A DNA stretch of 20,197 nucleotides, from positions 1 through 20,197 of the forward strand of contig CAYOPW010000050.1 of assembly GCA_964405975.1 (NCBI GenBank), written 5' to 3'. The notes beneath the pieces are model-generated. The model did not search any database. It was not told the DNA's origin and saw nothing but the letters and a program-made list of their open reading frames with translations. A program made the translations under genes and the position numbers. Shown here piece by piece: positions 1 through 7,297 of this stretch (the first letter of the stretch is position 1; each line of letters starts with the position of its first letter). The stretch comes from Hyphomicrobium_A sp964405975 (GTDB taxonomy: Bacteria; Pseudomonadota; Alphaproteobacteria; Rhizobiales; Hyphomicrobiaceae).

Positions 1-172
1 CCAACCTCGCTGCGGTAGGGTAGCTAGAGTTGGGACCCATGCAAGATATCGCGCGCGCTATGGTTGATTTGCGCGAAAACATTCCGTACTGGTTGCATTG
101 AGGCGTTGGCCCCGCCTTGGAGCCGGCTGGTCCTAACCTGGGAGTTTCGTAGCTGGAGAGCCGGAGGCATAC

Positions 173-1186
173 TTATTTGTCGGTGTTTGCTTTTGCGAGC
201 TCATTCGCGCCGGCAGCAAGCTCTTTTGGAAGTGCTGATAGGTGCTGACGATCGAATTTCAGCCCCATGTATTGAATTGCGGCCGCAGCCGCAGCGTGAG
301 CTTGCAACTCATCGCGCCGTTGCTTGATCGGCTCTCTATACTTGCGCTTTGACATCCAAAGTTTGTGGAGTGCGAAGGCGCGAGGATCAATACAGCTTAG
401 TGAGAGCGGTCGACCATTCTCGCCAATGACAACTTCGTCAAACTTCGGCACATGCAAGAGCCAATTCAGTCCCTCGATAGCAGCGGGCTCAAGATCGCCT
501 TCGGCCGCACTAATCTTAGGGTTAGGCTTGAAGACTTCGTTCTTGCGTTCTGGTCTAATCAGCTCGACAAGGTATGGGTCAGAGTTCGTAGCTTGGTAGG
601 ATCTCGTGCGCTTGAAGGTGGCGTCTACCTGCTGCAAGAGCCCGATTACGCCGCGCACATGGACATCTTGCATTAGGAACGTGAAACGCTGGCGTACATC
701 CCATAAGAAGTCGATATCCGTGGTCGCGGTAAGTTCTCCGCCAAAAAAGATACCTGCACGGACTTCATAGGCGTAGAGCGCATGCGTTCCAGCAACAAAT
801 ACATGGTTCCCCAGCAGGTCTCGCTCATCAAGCTTACGTAGAACACGCGCAGCAATGTCTGGAACTCGACCAAGGCCCATTGCCTTGTTGAGCCGATCCA
901 TACCTTCCAGACGCTTTTGAAGCCGCGTGAGGCGCGAGCGCAGCGCGGTTCTCTGAGCTGTATAGTCGCGCTTGATCTGCTCGGTCTCTGAGGATCGTGG
1001 ACCAATTTGCTCCCAGACCTTATGGAATTTTCGGTATAGGTACTCGTGGCCGCCGACCTTGTGCCAGTGCATTTCCTTGCGGTAGCTGTGTCGAAATTCT
1101 TGGTCAGCTTGCCGCCACGCGTTGAAGGCTTGCTTGGCGTCAATCATCTGTCGACGCTGCTCGCCCGATAGTTCTTCAAATCGCAT
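173..1186 (-). CDS. GSU2403/AbiEii-like nucleotidyltransferase-fold protein
   Basis: A 337-residue protein. Residues 1-110 are charged and helical-looking (many R/K/E/Q, probably partly coiled coil). A nucleotidyltransferase-fold core follows: G133-T-H-A starts the usual G-[GST] helix turn, and D157-I-D159 in TTDIDFLWD matches the DxD metal-binding pair. E208 in YLVELI is a candidate third acidic residue. Near the C-terminus, AFALHKLW (residues 270-277) followed by R290-R291-D292 resembles the K...R...RD motif of AbiEii-type toxins. The whole looks like the GSU2403 family (NTP_transf_8). The substrate is unknown; a tRNA or protein NMP-transferase role is only inferred. The gene lies downstream of rpsP in the same direction, where Hyphomicrobiales usually carry rimM, and its base composition looks less GC-rich than its neighbours, which suggests acquisition. 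No AbiEi-like antitoxin is visible; a partner could lie left of the window. Confidence 0.8.
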   Translation of the reverse strand: MRFEELSGEQRRQMIDAKQAFNAWRQADQEFRHSYRKEMHWHKVGGHEYLYRKFHKVWEQIGPRSSETEQIKRDYTAQRTALRSRLTRLQKRLEGMDRLNKAMGLGRVPDIAARVLRKLDERDLLGNHVFVAGTHALYAYEVRAGIFFGGELTATTDIDFLWDVRQRFTFLMQDVHVRGVIGLLQQVDATFKRTRSYQATNSDPYLVELIRPERKNEVFKPNPKISAAEGDLEPAAIEGLNWLLHVPKFDEVVIGENGRPLSLSCIDPRAFALHKLWMSKRKYREPIKQRRDELQAHAAAAAAIQYMGLKFDRQHLSALPKELAAGANELAKANTDK

Positions 1187-1214
1187 ATGGCACCTAAAGC
1201 ATTGATTTGACTAA

Positions 1215-1258
1215 TATTGCTACACTTTACATGGCATTTCAATGTTACTGTAGCAATA
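1215..1258. promoter_or_regulatory. Inverted repeat in the nucleotidyltransferase promoter region (candidate operator)
   Basis: TATTGCTACA (1215-1224) and TGTAGCAATA (1249-1258) are perfect 10-base inverted arms separated by 24 bases, just upstream of the nucleotidyltransferase start at 1186. On the minus strand a TTGAAA hexamer (1271-1266) with TAACAT (1247-1242) 18 bases on could be a promoter, which would put one arm in the spacer and the other near the start site. That arrangement suits a dimeric repressor. The promoter call is weak; the repeat itself is seen directly. Confidence 0.5.
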
Positions 1259-1346
1259 CAAGCGTTTTCAATAAGTTAGGCCATGTTTCTGCAATTGCCC
1301 CCGCTGTCGACACCAGATGAACAGGAGCCGATCCCGGCCCGCCACC

Positions 1347-1778
1347 TCATGCCGCCGGCTCGCCAGACTCCGCTGGTGGCTCAGCAGGCGCTTCGGCGGG
1401 GGCTTCCGCTTCCGCAGGCGCTGCCTTGGCCTCTTCGGCTTCCTTGGCCTTCTCAGCGGCGGCGGCCTCGCGCTCAAGGCGTTTCTTCCCCGGCTTGCCT
1501 TTGATCGGGTTGTTGGAGGGCGTGCGCTTGAAGAGACCTGCGGCGTCGAGGAAACGGGCGACGCGGTCTGTCGGAAGCGCGCCGACTGACAGCCAGTACT
1601 TGCAGCGCTCAATGTTGAGATTGACCCGGTTCTCGTCGTCCTTCTTGAGCATTGGATTGAAGGTGCCGACCTGCTCGATGTAGCGCCCATCGCGGGGTGA
1701 CGTCGTGTGGGCCGCAACGACGTAGTAGTAGGGGCGCTTTTTGGCCCCGCCGCGTGCAAGGCGAATTCTTACGGACAT
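1347..1778 (-). CDS. rpsP: 30S ribosomal protein S16
   Basis: Small-subunit ribosomal protein S16, which binds 16S rRNA and helps 30S assembly. Residues 1-85 hold the whole conserved core: MSVRIRLARGGAKKRPYYYVV at the start, the RDGRYIE segment at 30-36, and GALPTDRVARFL at 66-77. Beyond residue 100 the protein continues with about 43 residues rich in Ala, Glu and Pro; S16 is usually 80-90 residues, and such tails occur in alphaproteobacteria. A purine-rich Shine-Dalgarno sequence (GAAGGAAG) lies a few bases before the ATG. The gene is 33 bases downstream of ffh, as in other Hyphomicrobiales, so cotranscription is likely. What follows is unusual: no rimM or trmD appears downstream within the window. 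Confidence 0.97.
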   Translation of the reverse strand: MSVRIRLARGGAKKRPYYYVVAAHTTSPRDGRYIEQVGTFNPMLKKDDENRVNLNIERCKYWLSVGALPTDRVARFLDAAGLFKRTPSNNPIKGKPGKKRLEREAAAAEKAKEAEEAKAAPAEAEAPAEAPAEPPAESGEPAA

Positions 1779-1811
1779 TGCTGTTCTTCCTTCATTGCAA
1801 GTTGAGCTGAG

Positions 1812-3380
1812 TTACTTCTTCTTCTTTCCCGATGGCACGGGGAATTTCGGGAGACCGCCGCCGCCTAAGCCGGGCAAGCCACCGCCGAGGCCGGGCAGGC
1901 CTCCGGGCAGTGCGCCGCCGGAGCCCAGTCCAGGCAGTCCTTTGGGCAGAGCGTCTTTAAGATCCGTTGGAAGCTGATCAAGCGCCTTGGGATCGAGCTT
2001 TTGCAGCTCGTCCTGCATGGCCGCCATCTCCGTCTCGCTCGGCGCGCTGCTGACGCCCATCATGCGGTTCAGCATCCCCTTGTTGCGGCCAAGCGACTTC
2101 ATCATGTCTGCCATCTGCCGGTGCATCTTAACGAGGCGGTTCACCTCCTCCACCTTGGTACCCGAACCGGCCGCAATGCGCCGCTTGCGCTTTGCGTTGA
2201 GCACCTTGGGGTTGCGGCGCTCGTGTGGCGTCATCGAACCGATGATGGCGTGCTGGCGCTTGAGAATGCTTTCGTCGACATTTGCATTGGCCATTTGCGA
2301 CTTGATCTTGCCCATGCCGGGCATCATCCCCAGCACACCCGACATGCCGCCGATCTTTTGCATCTGCTGAAGCTGTTCAGCCATGTCTTCCAGATCGAAC
2401 GCGCCCTTCTTCATCTTTTGGGCGATCTTCTGGGCCTTTTCGACGTCGATTGTCTCGGCGGCTTTCTCAACCAGCGAGACAACGTCACCCATGCCGAGGA
2501 TGCGCGAGGCAACACGAGATGGGTGGAAATCTTCTAGAGCATCCCATTTCTCGCCGACACCGAGCAGCTTGATCGGCTTACCGGTGACTGCGCGCATAGA
2601 CAGCGCCGCGCCACCGCGCGCATCGCCATCAGCGCGCGTCAGCACGATGCCGGAGAGGCCAATGCGTTCGTCGAACGACTTGGCGACGTTGACGGCATCC
2701 TGACCCGTGAGGCTATCGGCCACGAGCAAGGTCTCATGTGGATGCGCAATGTCGCGGATTTCCGTTGTCTCCGCCATCAGGGCTTCATCGATGTGGATGC
2801 GGCCCGCAGTATCGAGCATGACGACGTCGTAGCCGCCCAGACGCCCGGCATCGAGGGCGCGTGCAGCGATCTGCTGCGGGGTTTGTCCTTTGATGATGGG
2901 AAGCGTCTCGATGCCCGTCTGCTCGCCCAGCACGCGGAGCTGCTCTTGGGCCGCTGGCCGGCGCGTGTCGAGCGAGGCCATCAGCACTTTCTTCTTTTCT
3001 TTATCCGAGAGCCGCTTGGCGATCTTGGCGGTCGTTGTCGTTTTGCCCGAGCCCTGCAAACCGACGAGCATGATGGCAACCGGTGGGCTCGCATTGAGAT
3101 CGATGGGCTGCGCGTCCGAGCCGAGCATGGTCACCAGCTCGTCGTGCACGATCTTGACGACCATCTGCCCGGGGGTCACGGAGCGCACGACATCCTGGCC
3201 AATCGCCTTCGCCTTCACCTTCTCGGTAAAGTCCTTGACGACGCTAAGGGCGACGTCGGCTTCCAGCAGTGCCCGGCGCACCTCGCGCATAGCTTCGATG
3301 ACGTCGCTCTCAGCAAGCGCGCCACGCCGCGTCAGCTTTTCGAAAACGCCAGAGAGGCGATCTGACAGCGATTGAAACAT
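1812..3380 (-). CDS. ffh: Signal recognition particle protein Ffh (SRP54)
   Basis: GTPase of the signal recognition particle. It binds 4.5S RNA and signal peptides emerging from the ribosome and docks with FtsY at the membrane. Domains: N helical bundle (about 1-90); G domain with G1 GLQGSGKTT (107-115), DTRRPAAQEQL (138-148), G3 DTAGR (190-194) and G4 TRAD (248-251) in TRADGDARGGA; then a methionine-rich M domain (about 300-435) with the GMSGVLGMMPGM stretch. G4 reads TRAD rather than TKLD, a variant common in alphaproteobacteria. At 522 residues it is longer than the usual 450-500 because of a terminal tail of repeated GLPGLGGG-type units ending in four lysines. Upstream AAGG and AGGGAT sequences can serve as ribosome binding site. 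ftsY is on the opposite strand at 7294. Confidence 0.98.
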   Translation of the reverse strand: MFQSLSDRLSGVFEKLTRRGALAESDVIEAMREVRRALLEADVALSVVKDFTEKVKAKAIGQDVVRSVTPGQMVVKIVHDELVTMLGSDAQPIDLNASPPVAIMLVGLQGSGKTTTTAKIAKRLSDKEKKKVLMASLDTRRPAAQEQLRVLGEQTGIETLPIIKGQTPQQIAARALDAGRLGGYDVVMLDTAGRIHIDEALMAETTEIRDIAHPHETLLVADSLTGQDAVNVAKSFDERIGLSGIVLTRADGDARGGAALSMRAVTGKPIKLLGVGEKWDALEDFHPSRVASRILGMGDVVSLVEKAAETIDVEKAQKIAQKMKKGAFDLEDMAEQLQQMQKIGGMSGVLGMMPGMGKIKSQMANANVDESILKRQHAIIGSMTPHERRNPKVLNAKRKRRIAAGSGTKVEEVNRLVKMHRQMADMMKSLGRNKGMLNRMMGVSSAPSETEMAAMQDELQKLDPKALDQLPTDLKDALPKGLPGLGSGGALPGGLPGLGGGLPGLGGGGLPKFPVPSGKKKK

Positions 3381-3408
3381 TCACCTTATCCCTTGCGCCG
3401 GCAAACTC

Positions 3409-3571
3409 GCGTTTGAGAAGCGCAATACACAAACGCACCCGCGGGCGAAACTCGCTGGCGGGTGTTGACCCCCCTGCCTCACGGGCGTTCCGAAGACAGG
3501 GCGGCGGCTCTGGAATTCAGGGCCGTCTTGAGTGGCGTGGACAATGCCCCGGGGACGGCTGGGGTGTCAAC
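3409..3571. other. Contiguous inverted repeats upstream of ffh (candidate structured RNA)
   Basis: This is the structured half of the 434-base gene-poor stretch 3381-3814. Three stems abut each other. The first is GCGTTTG/CAAACGC (3409-3415 with 3430-3436). The second is CACCCGC/GCGGGTG (3436-3442 with 3458-3464). The third is GTTGAC-CCCC paired with GGGG-T-GTCAAC (3464-3474 with 3561-3571), about ten pairs with one mismatch. The last encloses a hairpin made from AAGAC/GTCTT (3493-3497 with 3525-3529) and GGCTCT/AGGGCC (3506-3511 with 3519-3524). The strand is unknown. On the minus strand it would be a long 5' leader of ffh; on the plus strand, an independent RNA. It lacks the GGAAG tetraloop signature of 4.5S SRP RNA and matches no RNA family that I recognise. 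Confidence 0.4.
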
Positions 3572-3755
3572 CTTGCGGGGCTTTAGTGCGGGCCTGGCAC
3601 TGGGATTGCCTTTTCCATTTGCCCACAATCCGCGAGACGCGGCGCAATGATTCCCGCTCTTCGACGGTCAGACAGATGCATCCTGGGCACCGGCACGGCT
3701 GCGGTCTCAACAGCGAGAGTTTAAGGAAGTCACGGCTGGCGCTCGAGATCGTCAT
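3567..3755 (-). CDS. Possible small cysteine-cluster ORF, hypothetical
   Basis: A 62-codon frame in the gap between the sugar dehydrogenase and ffh, reading toward ffh. The product is basic and has four cysteines in C-x-C-x2-C-x-C spacing (C21, C23, C26, C28), followed by a helical-looking TVEERESLRRV segment. There is no convincing Shine-Dalgarno sequence before the ATG, and a stop codon lies eight codons upstream, which limits start choice. I do not recognise a family. It may be a chance frame; it is listed because the cysteine spacing could bind a metal. The rest of 3572-3814 shows nothing else I can identify. Confidence 0.15.
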   Translation of the reverse strand: MTISSASRDFLKLSLLRPQPCRCPGCICLTVEERESLRRVSRIVGKWKRQSQCQARTKAPQG

Positions 3756-3814
3756 GGGAGTGGGGCCGGTTAAGAGGAAGGGCTAGTTAGTATGCCACCC
3801 AGCACCGCTCGCCG

Positions 3815-4969
3815 TCACTCTCCTGGCGCCACTCGCAGCACCTCACCGTTCTTGTGATCCGTCAAAAGCCACAGCGCACCATCGGGCCCTTGCCGAACAT
3901 CGCGAATGCGGTCGCCGCGGCCGTCTAGCAGGATTTCTGCTGCCACGACCTTGTCGCCCTCGAGTACGAGCCGCTCAAGATGTTCGCCGCCCAAGCCGCC
4001 GACAAATACATTGCCTTTCCACTCAGGAAAGAGGTCGCCGTCGTAAAAGGCGAGGCCCGATGTCGCAATCGACGGCACCCAATAATAGACCGGTTGCTCC
4101 AGCCCCTCTTTTTCGGTGATGTCGGTGATGATCGAGCCGTCGTAGTTTATGCCGTAGGTGATGACAGGCCAGCCGTAGTTCTTGCCCTTCAGCGTTAGGT
4201 TCAACTCATCGCCGCCGCGTGGCCCATGCTCAACCGTGAAGAGCTGCCCAGTATTAGGGTGCAGGGCGGCGCCTTGGATATTGCGGTGGCCGATGGACCA
4301 AACCTCGGGCGCCCATCCTTCAAGTTTGGGATTGTCATCGGGGATAGAGCCGTCCGGGTTAATGCGGACAACCTTGCCAATGGTATTGGCCGGATTCTGC
4401 GCTTCGTCGCGCATATGATTGCGCTCGCCTGTCGTGATGAAGAGGGTTCCATCACGCGCCCAAACGAGACGCGAGCCGAAGTGATACTTACTCTTCATAG
4501 CGGGTTGCTGGCGGAAGATGACCTTTACATCCTCCAAGTGGCCGCCGTCGCCATCGAGCACCAATTTTGCGCGGGCGACCGAGGTTGCATTCTTGTCGCC
4601 TTCGCGCGGTTCGCCGTAGGAAAAGTAGATGATGCCGGTCTCATCGAAGTCGGGTGCCAGCAACACGTCGAGCAGACCGCCCTGACCATAAGCGGCCACC
4701 TCGGGCAGGCCGGCAATCGGCTTTGAGAGCGTGCCGTCCTTGGCGACGATGCGCATGCGGCCCGGCCGCTCGGTGACCAGGAGACGGCCATCGGGGAGGA
4801 ATTGCATACCCCAAGGATTTTCAAGCCCTTTGGCAACGGTCTCGACGCTGACATTGCTCGGCATGGCAGGCGGCACCGACTTGGCGTTCTCGGTCGCATC
4901 GCATGCCGATGTGAACGCAAATACAAGCGCTAGAATGGGCCAATTAACGCGGTGGCCTTGCATCATCAT
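3815..4969 (-). CDS. PQQ-dependent aldose sugar dehydrogenase (YliI-type), lipoprotein
   Basis: Six-bladed beta-propeller quinoprotein of the soluble glucose/aldose dehydrogenase (YliI/Asd, glucose-sorbosone dehydrogenase) family, which oxidises sugars with pyrroloquinoline quinone and calcium. Seen: ENPWGMQFLPDGRLLVTER near the N-terminus, GQGGLLDV, the HFGSR segment carrying the family's catalytic histidine (about residue 163), GHRNIQG (about 227-233) and a closing DGALWLL blade strand. The N-terminus has a hydrophobic stretch, WPILALVFAFTSA, before Cys23, which resembles a lipoprotein signal. The frame can begin at 5002, but the ATG at 4969 is preferred: it follows an AGAGG sequence and gives a normal signal peptide. 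Length 384 residues, usual for the family. It is divergent from dapF with a very short shared gap. Sugar specificity cannot be read from the sequence, and no PQQ synthesis genes are in view. Confidence 0.9.
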   Translation of the reverse strand: MMMQGHRVNWPILALVFAFTSACDATENAKSVPPAMPSNVSVETVAKGLENPWGMQFLPDGRLLVTERPGRMRIVAKDGTLSKPIAGLPEVAAYGQGGLLDVLLAPDFDETGIIYFSYGEPREGDKNATSVARAKLVLDGDGGHLEDVKVIFRQQPAMKSKYHFGSRLVWARDGTLFITTGERNHMRDEAQNPANTIGKVVRINPDGSIPDDNPKLEGWAPEVWSIGHRNIQGAALHPNTGQLFTVEHGPRGGDELNLTLKGKNYGWPVITYGINYDGSIITDITEKEGLEQPVYYWVPSIATSGLAFYDGDLFPEWKGNVFVGGLGGEHLERLVLEGDKVVAAEILLDGRGDRIRDVRQGPDGALWLLTDHKNGEVLRVAPGE

Positions 4970-5017
4970 GAACAGCGAACCTCTGTCGAATTGTCTTTTC
5001 ATGCGCCGGAGCCATAT

Positions 5018-5893
5018 ATGGGGGCCATGAACAGCGCCGCCACCATACCCTTTCGTAAAATGAACGGACTTGGCAACGATTTCGTGATCTTGGACGCGCG
5101 CGCGCAGTCCATTGAGATGACGACAGAGATTGCCCGCCGTATAGCTGATCGCTCGCTAGGGATTGGTTGCGATCAGGTGATTTTGCTTGAGGCATCCGAA
5201 AAGGCCGACGCGTTCATGCGCATCTACAATTCAGATGGATCGGAGGTCGGTGCGTGCGGAAACGCTGCGCGCTGCGTCGCTCTGCTTTTGTCACAAGAGA
5301 CTGGAAGGGCCGAAGCCACGATTGAAACGCAGGAAGCCGTTTTGCGCGCCAAGGCCGCCAGCGCGGACCGTGTCACCATTGACATTGGTGAGCCCCGGCT
5401 TTCATGGGAGGAAATCCCGCTTGCTGAACCCTTTCACGACACGACCGGCATTGAGTTGCAGATTGGCCCCATTGATGAACCGATCTTGCATTCACCCTCG
5501 GTGGTGAATGTTGGCAATCCGCACGCAATCTTCTGGGTCGACGATGTCGAGGCGTATGACTTGGGCCGATTTGGCCCGCTGTTGGAAAACCACCCGCTCT
5601 TTCCCGAACGCGCCAACATCTCTCTGGCGCAGATAATATCGCGTTCAGGTCTCAAGTTGCGAACCTGGGAGCGAGGGGCAGGCCTCACCAAGGCCTGCGG
5701 GACGGCGGCCTGTGCAGCGGCTGTCTCGGCCGCACGAAAGAGCTTTACGGACCGTAAGGTTACCGTCGAACTTCCTGGCGGTACCCTCGCCATCGAATGG
5801 ACCGGCGACAACCGCGTTTTGATGACCGGGCCGGCCGAGCTTGAGTTTGAAGGGACTCTGGCGGCGGATACTCTGTCGCGCGCCCAAGTCTAG
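5018..5893 (+). CDS. dapF: Diaminopimelate epimerase
   Basis: Converts LL- to meso-diaminopimelate, the precursor of lysine and of the peptidoglycan cross-link; cytoplasmic and cofactor-independent. The 291-residue protein has the two mirror-image halves of the family, each with its catalytic cysteine: C80 in NSDGSEVGACGNAARC and C227 in GLTKACGTAAC. NGLGNDF (16-22) and GNPHAIFW (167-174) are also typical. The frame is open back to 4952, but the ATG at 5018 is chosen because GGAG lies six bases before it and the product then begins close to the conserved PFRKMNGLGNDF. An ATG at 5027 is possible. dapB and asd, of the same pathway, lie on the other strand in this window. mtaB follows after 147 bases. 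Confidence 0.97.
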   Translation: MGAMNSAATIPFRKMNGLGNDFVILDARAQSIEMTTEIARRIADRSLGIGCDQVILLEASEKADAFMRIYNSDGSEVGACGNAARCVALLLSQETGRAEATIETQEAVLRAKAASADRVTIDIGEPRLSWEEIPLAEPFHDTTGIELQIGPIDEPILHSPSVVNVGNPHAIFWVDDVEAYDLGRFGPLLENHPLFPERANISLAQIISRSGLKLRTWERGAGLTKACGTAACAAAVSAARKSFTDRKVTVELPGGTLAIEWTGDNRVLMTGPAELEFEGTLAADTLSRAQV

Positions 5894-5897
5894 CCGA

Positions 5898-6020
5898 CGA
5901 CAAAGTTGTCGAGTATGACCGGAGGAGAGAATAACCGCCCGGCTTGGGATAGCGAATGCGCATTCCATCACTGCCGTGGCCCAAATTTGGAACGTTTCCA
6001 CGCAATCGGCCGGACGGCCG
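5898..6020. repeat. Cluster of five palindromes between dapF and mtaB
   Basis: The 147-base gap holds five short symmetrical elements: CGACAA-AG-TTGTCG (5898-5911), GAATGCGCATTC (5954-5965, perfect), CCAAATTTGG (5981-5990, perfect), TGGAA-CGT-TTCCA (5988-6000) and CGGCCG-GA-CGGCCG (6007-6020). None is followed by a T-run, so they are not simple terminators. They may be protein-binding sites for mtaB expression or remnants of a repeat element; no function is recognised. Confidence 0.4.
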
Positions 6021-6040
6021 CTCTCTACACTTAAGGAAAG

Positions 6041-7297
6041 ATGGCGCAGCCTTTGATCATAACACTCGGCTGCCGGCTCAATGCGTATGAGTCGGAGGTC
6101 ATGCGCAAGCACGCAGACGACGTGGGGCTAACGGACGCCATTATCGTCAACACGTGTGCGGTGACAGGGGAGGCCGTGCGCCAGGCGACGCAGACCATCC
6201 GCAAACTGCGCCGGAAGAATCCCGACGCACGTATCATTGTCACGGGCTGCGCGGCTCAAGTTGATCCAGAGCGGTTCTCAGCGCTGGCCGAAGTGGACCA
6301 TGTCATCGGCAATGATGAAAAGGTGAAGGCGGAAACGTTCCGCGGTATGTCGACCGGCGGTTTTGAGCGAGTGCAGGTCAATGACATCATGAGCGTGCGC
6401 GAGACTGCCGGCCACATGATCGACGGCTTTGGATGCCGGACGCGCGCCTATGTTCAAATTCAGAACGGCTGCGATCACCGCTGCACGTTCTGCATTATTC
6501 CCTACGGACGCGGGCCATCTCGATCGGTGCCGGCTGGTGAGGTGGTTGCGCAGATCCGCCGCCTGGTTGAAAGCGGTTACGGTGAAATTGTTCTGACCGG
6601 CGTCGACATCACCGCTTATGGAGAGGATCTTCCCGGTTCGACAACGCTCGGTATTTTGGTGCGTCAAATCTTGAAGCTTGTGCCCGAGGTTAAGCGGCTG
6701 CGCCTGTCTTCGATCGATCAGGTCGAAGCTGATAAGGCGCTGATGGATGCCATTGCCGAAGAGGAACGCCTGATGCCGCACCTGCATCTGTCCATGCAGG
6801 CGGGCGACAATATGGTGTTGAAGCGCATGAAGCGGCGACATAGCCGTGCCGACGCAATCTCTTTCTGTGCGCAAGTGCGCCGGCTGCGACCCGATATGGT
6901 CTTTGGCGCCGATCTCATCGCAGGCTTCCCGACTGAAACCGAGGACATGTTCGCCAACTCACTGAGTGTCGTCGACGCGTGTGAACTCACGTATTTGCAT
7001 GTCTTCCCGTTCTCTCCGCGCGAAGGCACGCCGGCTGCGCGTATGCCGCAAGTACCGCGCAGCGTCGTCAAGGAGAGAGCGGCAAGGCTAAGAGACAAAG
7101 GCGCGGGCATTCTATTTCATTTTCTCACCACGCAGACTGGTTCGGAGGTTGAGGTTTTGATGGAGCACGAGGGTATTGGGCGCACGCGGCAGTTTGCGGA
7201 AATTCACTTGCCTGCGTCCGGTAGGGCTGGCGACATTGCGCGTGCACGCGTCAATGGGCACGACGGGCGGCGTCTTTCGGGCGAGGTCTTGGCGTGA
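6041..7297 (+). CDS. mtaB: tRNA t6A37 methylthiotransferase MtaB
   Basis: Radical-SAM enzyme that turns N6-threonylcarbamoyladenosine at tRNA position 37 into its 2-methylthio form (ms2t6A), supporting decoding of ANN codons. The N-terminal methylthiotransferase domain carries the three cysteines for one Fe-S cluster: C11 (LGCRLN), C39 (VNTCAVT) and C70 (VTGCAAQ). The radical-SAM domain has C144, C148 and C151 (CDHRCTFC) for the second cluster, followed by IIPYGRG. The last ~60 residues fit the tRNA-binding TRAM domain. The LGCRLN motif and 418-residue length favour MtaB over MiaB or RimO. AAGGA lies a few bases before the ATG. Its stop overlaps the ftsY start in GTGA, so the two are translationally coupled. 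Confidence 0.95.
   Translation: MAQPLIITLGCRLNAYESEVMRKHADDVGLTDAIIVNTCAVTGEAVRQATQTIRKLRRKNPDARIIVTGCAAQVDPERFSALAEVDHVIGNDEKVKAETFRGMSTGGFERVQVNDIMSVRETAGHMIDGFGCRTRAYVQIQNGCDHRCTFCIIPYGRGPSRSVPAGEVVAQIRRLVESGYGEIVLTGVDITAYGEDLPGSTTLGILVRQILKLVPEVKRLRLSSIDQVEADKALMDAIAEEERLMPHLHLSMQAGDNMVLKRMKRRHSRADAISFCAQVRRLRPDMVFGADLIAGFPTETEDMFANSLSVVDACELTYLHVFPFSPREGTPAARMPQVPRSVVKERAARLRDKGAGILFHFLTTQTGSEVEVLMEHEGIGRTRQFAEIHLPASGRAGDIARARVNGHDGRRLSGEVLA

Noticed and set aside
64..327. Plus-strand open frame of 87 codons at the left edge
   Set aside because: It overlaps the well-supported nucleotidyltransferase gene on the other strand, has no recognisable domain, and has no ribosome binding site. 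Positions 1-172 otherwise show nothing I can identify.
2001..2537. Long plus-strand open frame opposite ffh (178 codons)
   Set aside because: It is an antisense frame over a conserved ffh region with histidine/leucine-rich, domain-free translation; ffh explains the open frame.
3409..3571. Reading the structured stretch upstream of ffh as the 4.5S SRP RNA gene (ffs)
   Set aside because: The conserved domain IV sequence around the GGAAG tetraloop is absent on both strands, so the neighbourhood to ffh alone does not support it.
3532..3786. Plus-strand open frame of 84 codons between ffh and the sugar dehydrogenase
   Set aside because: Composition rich in Arg, Trp, His and Cys looks like random GC-rich translation, there is no start signal, and it crosses the inverted-repeat region.
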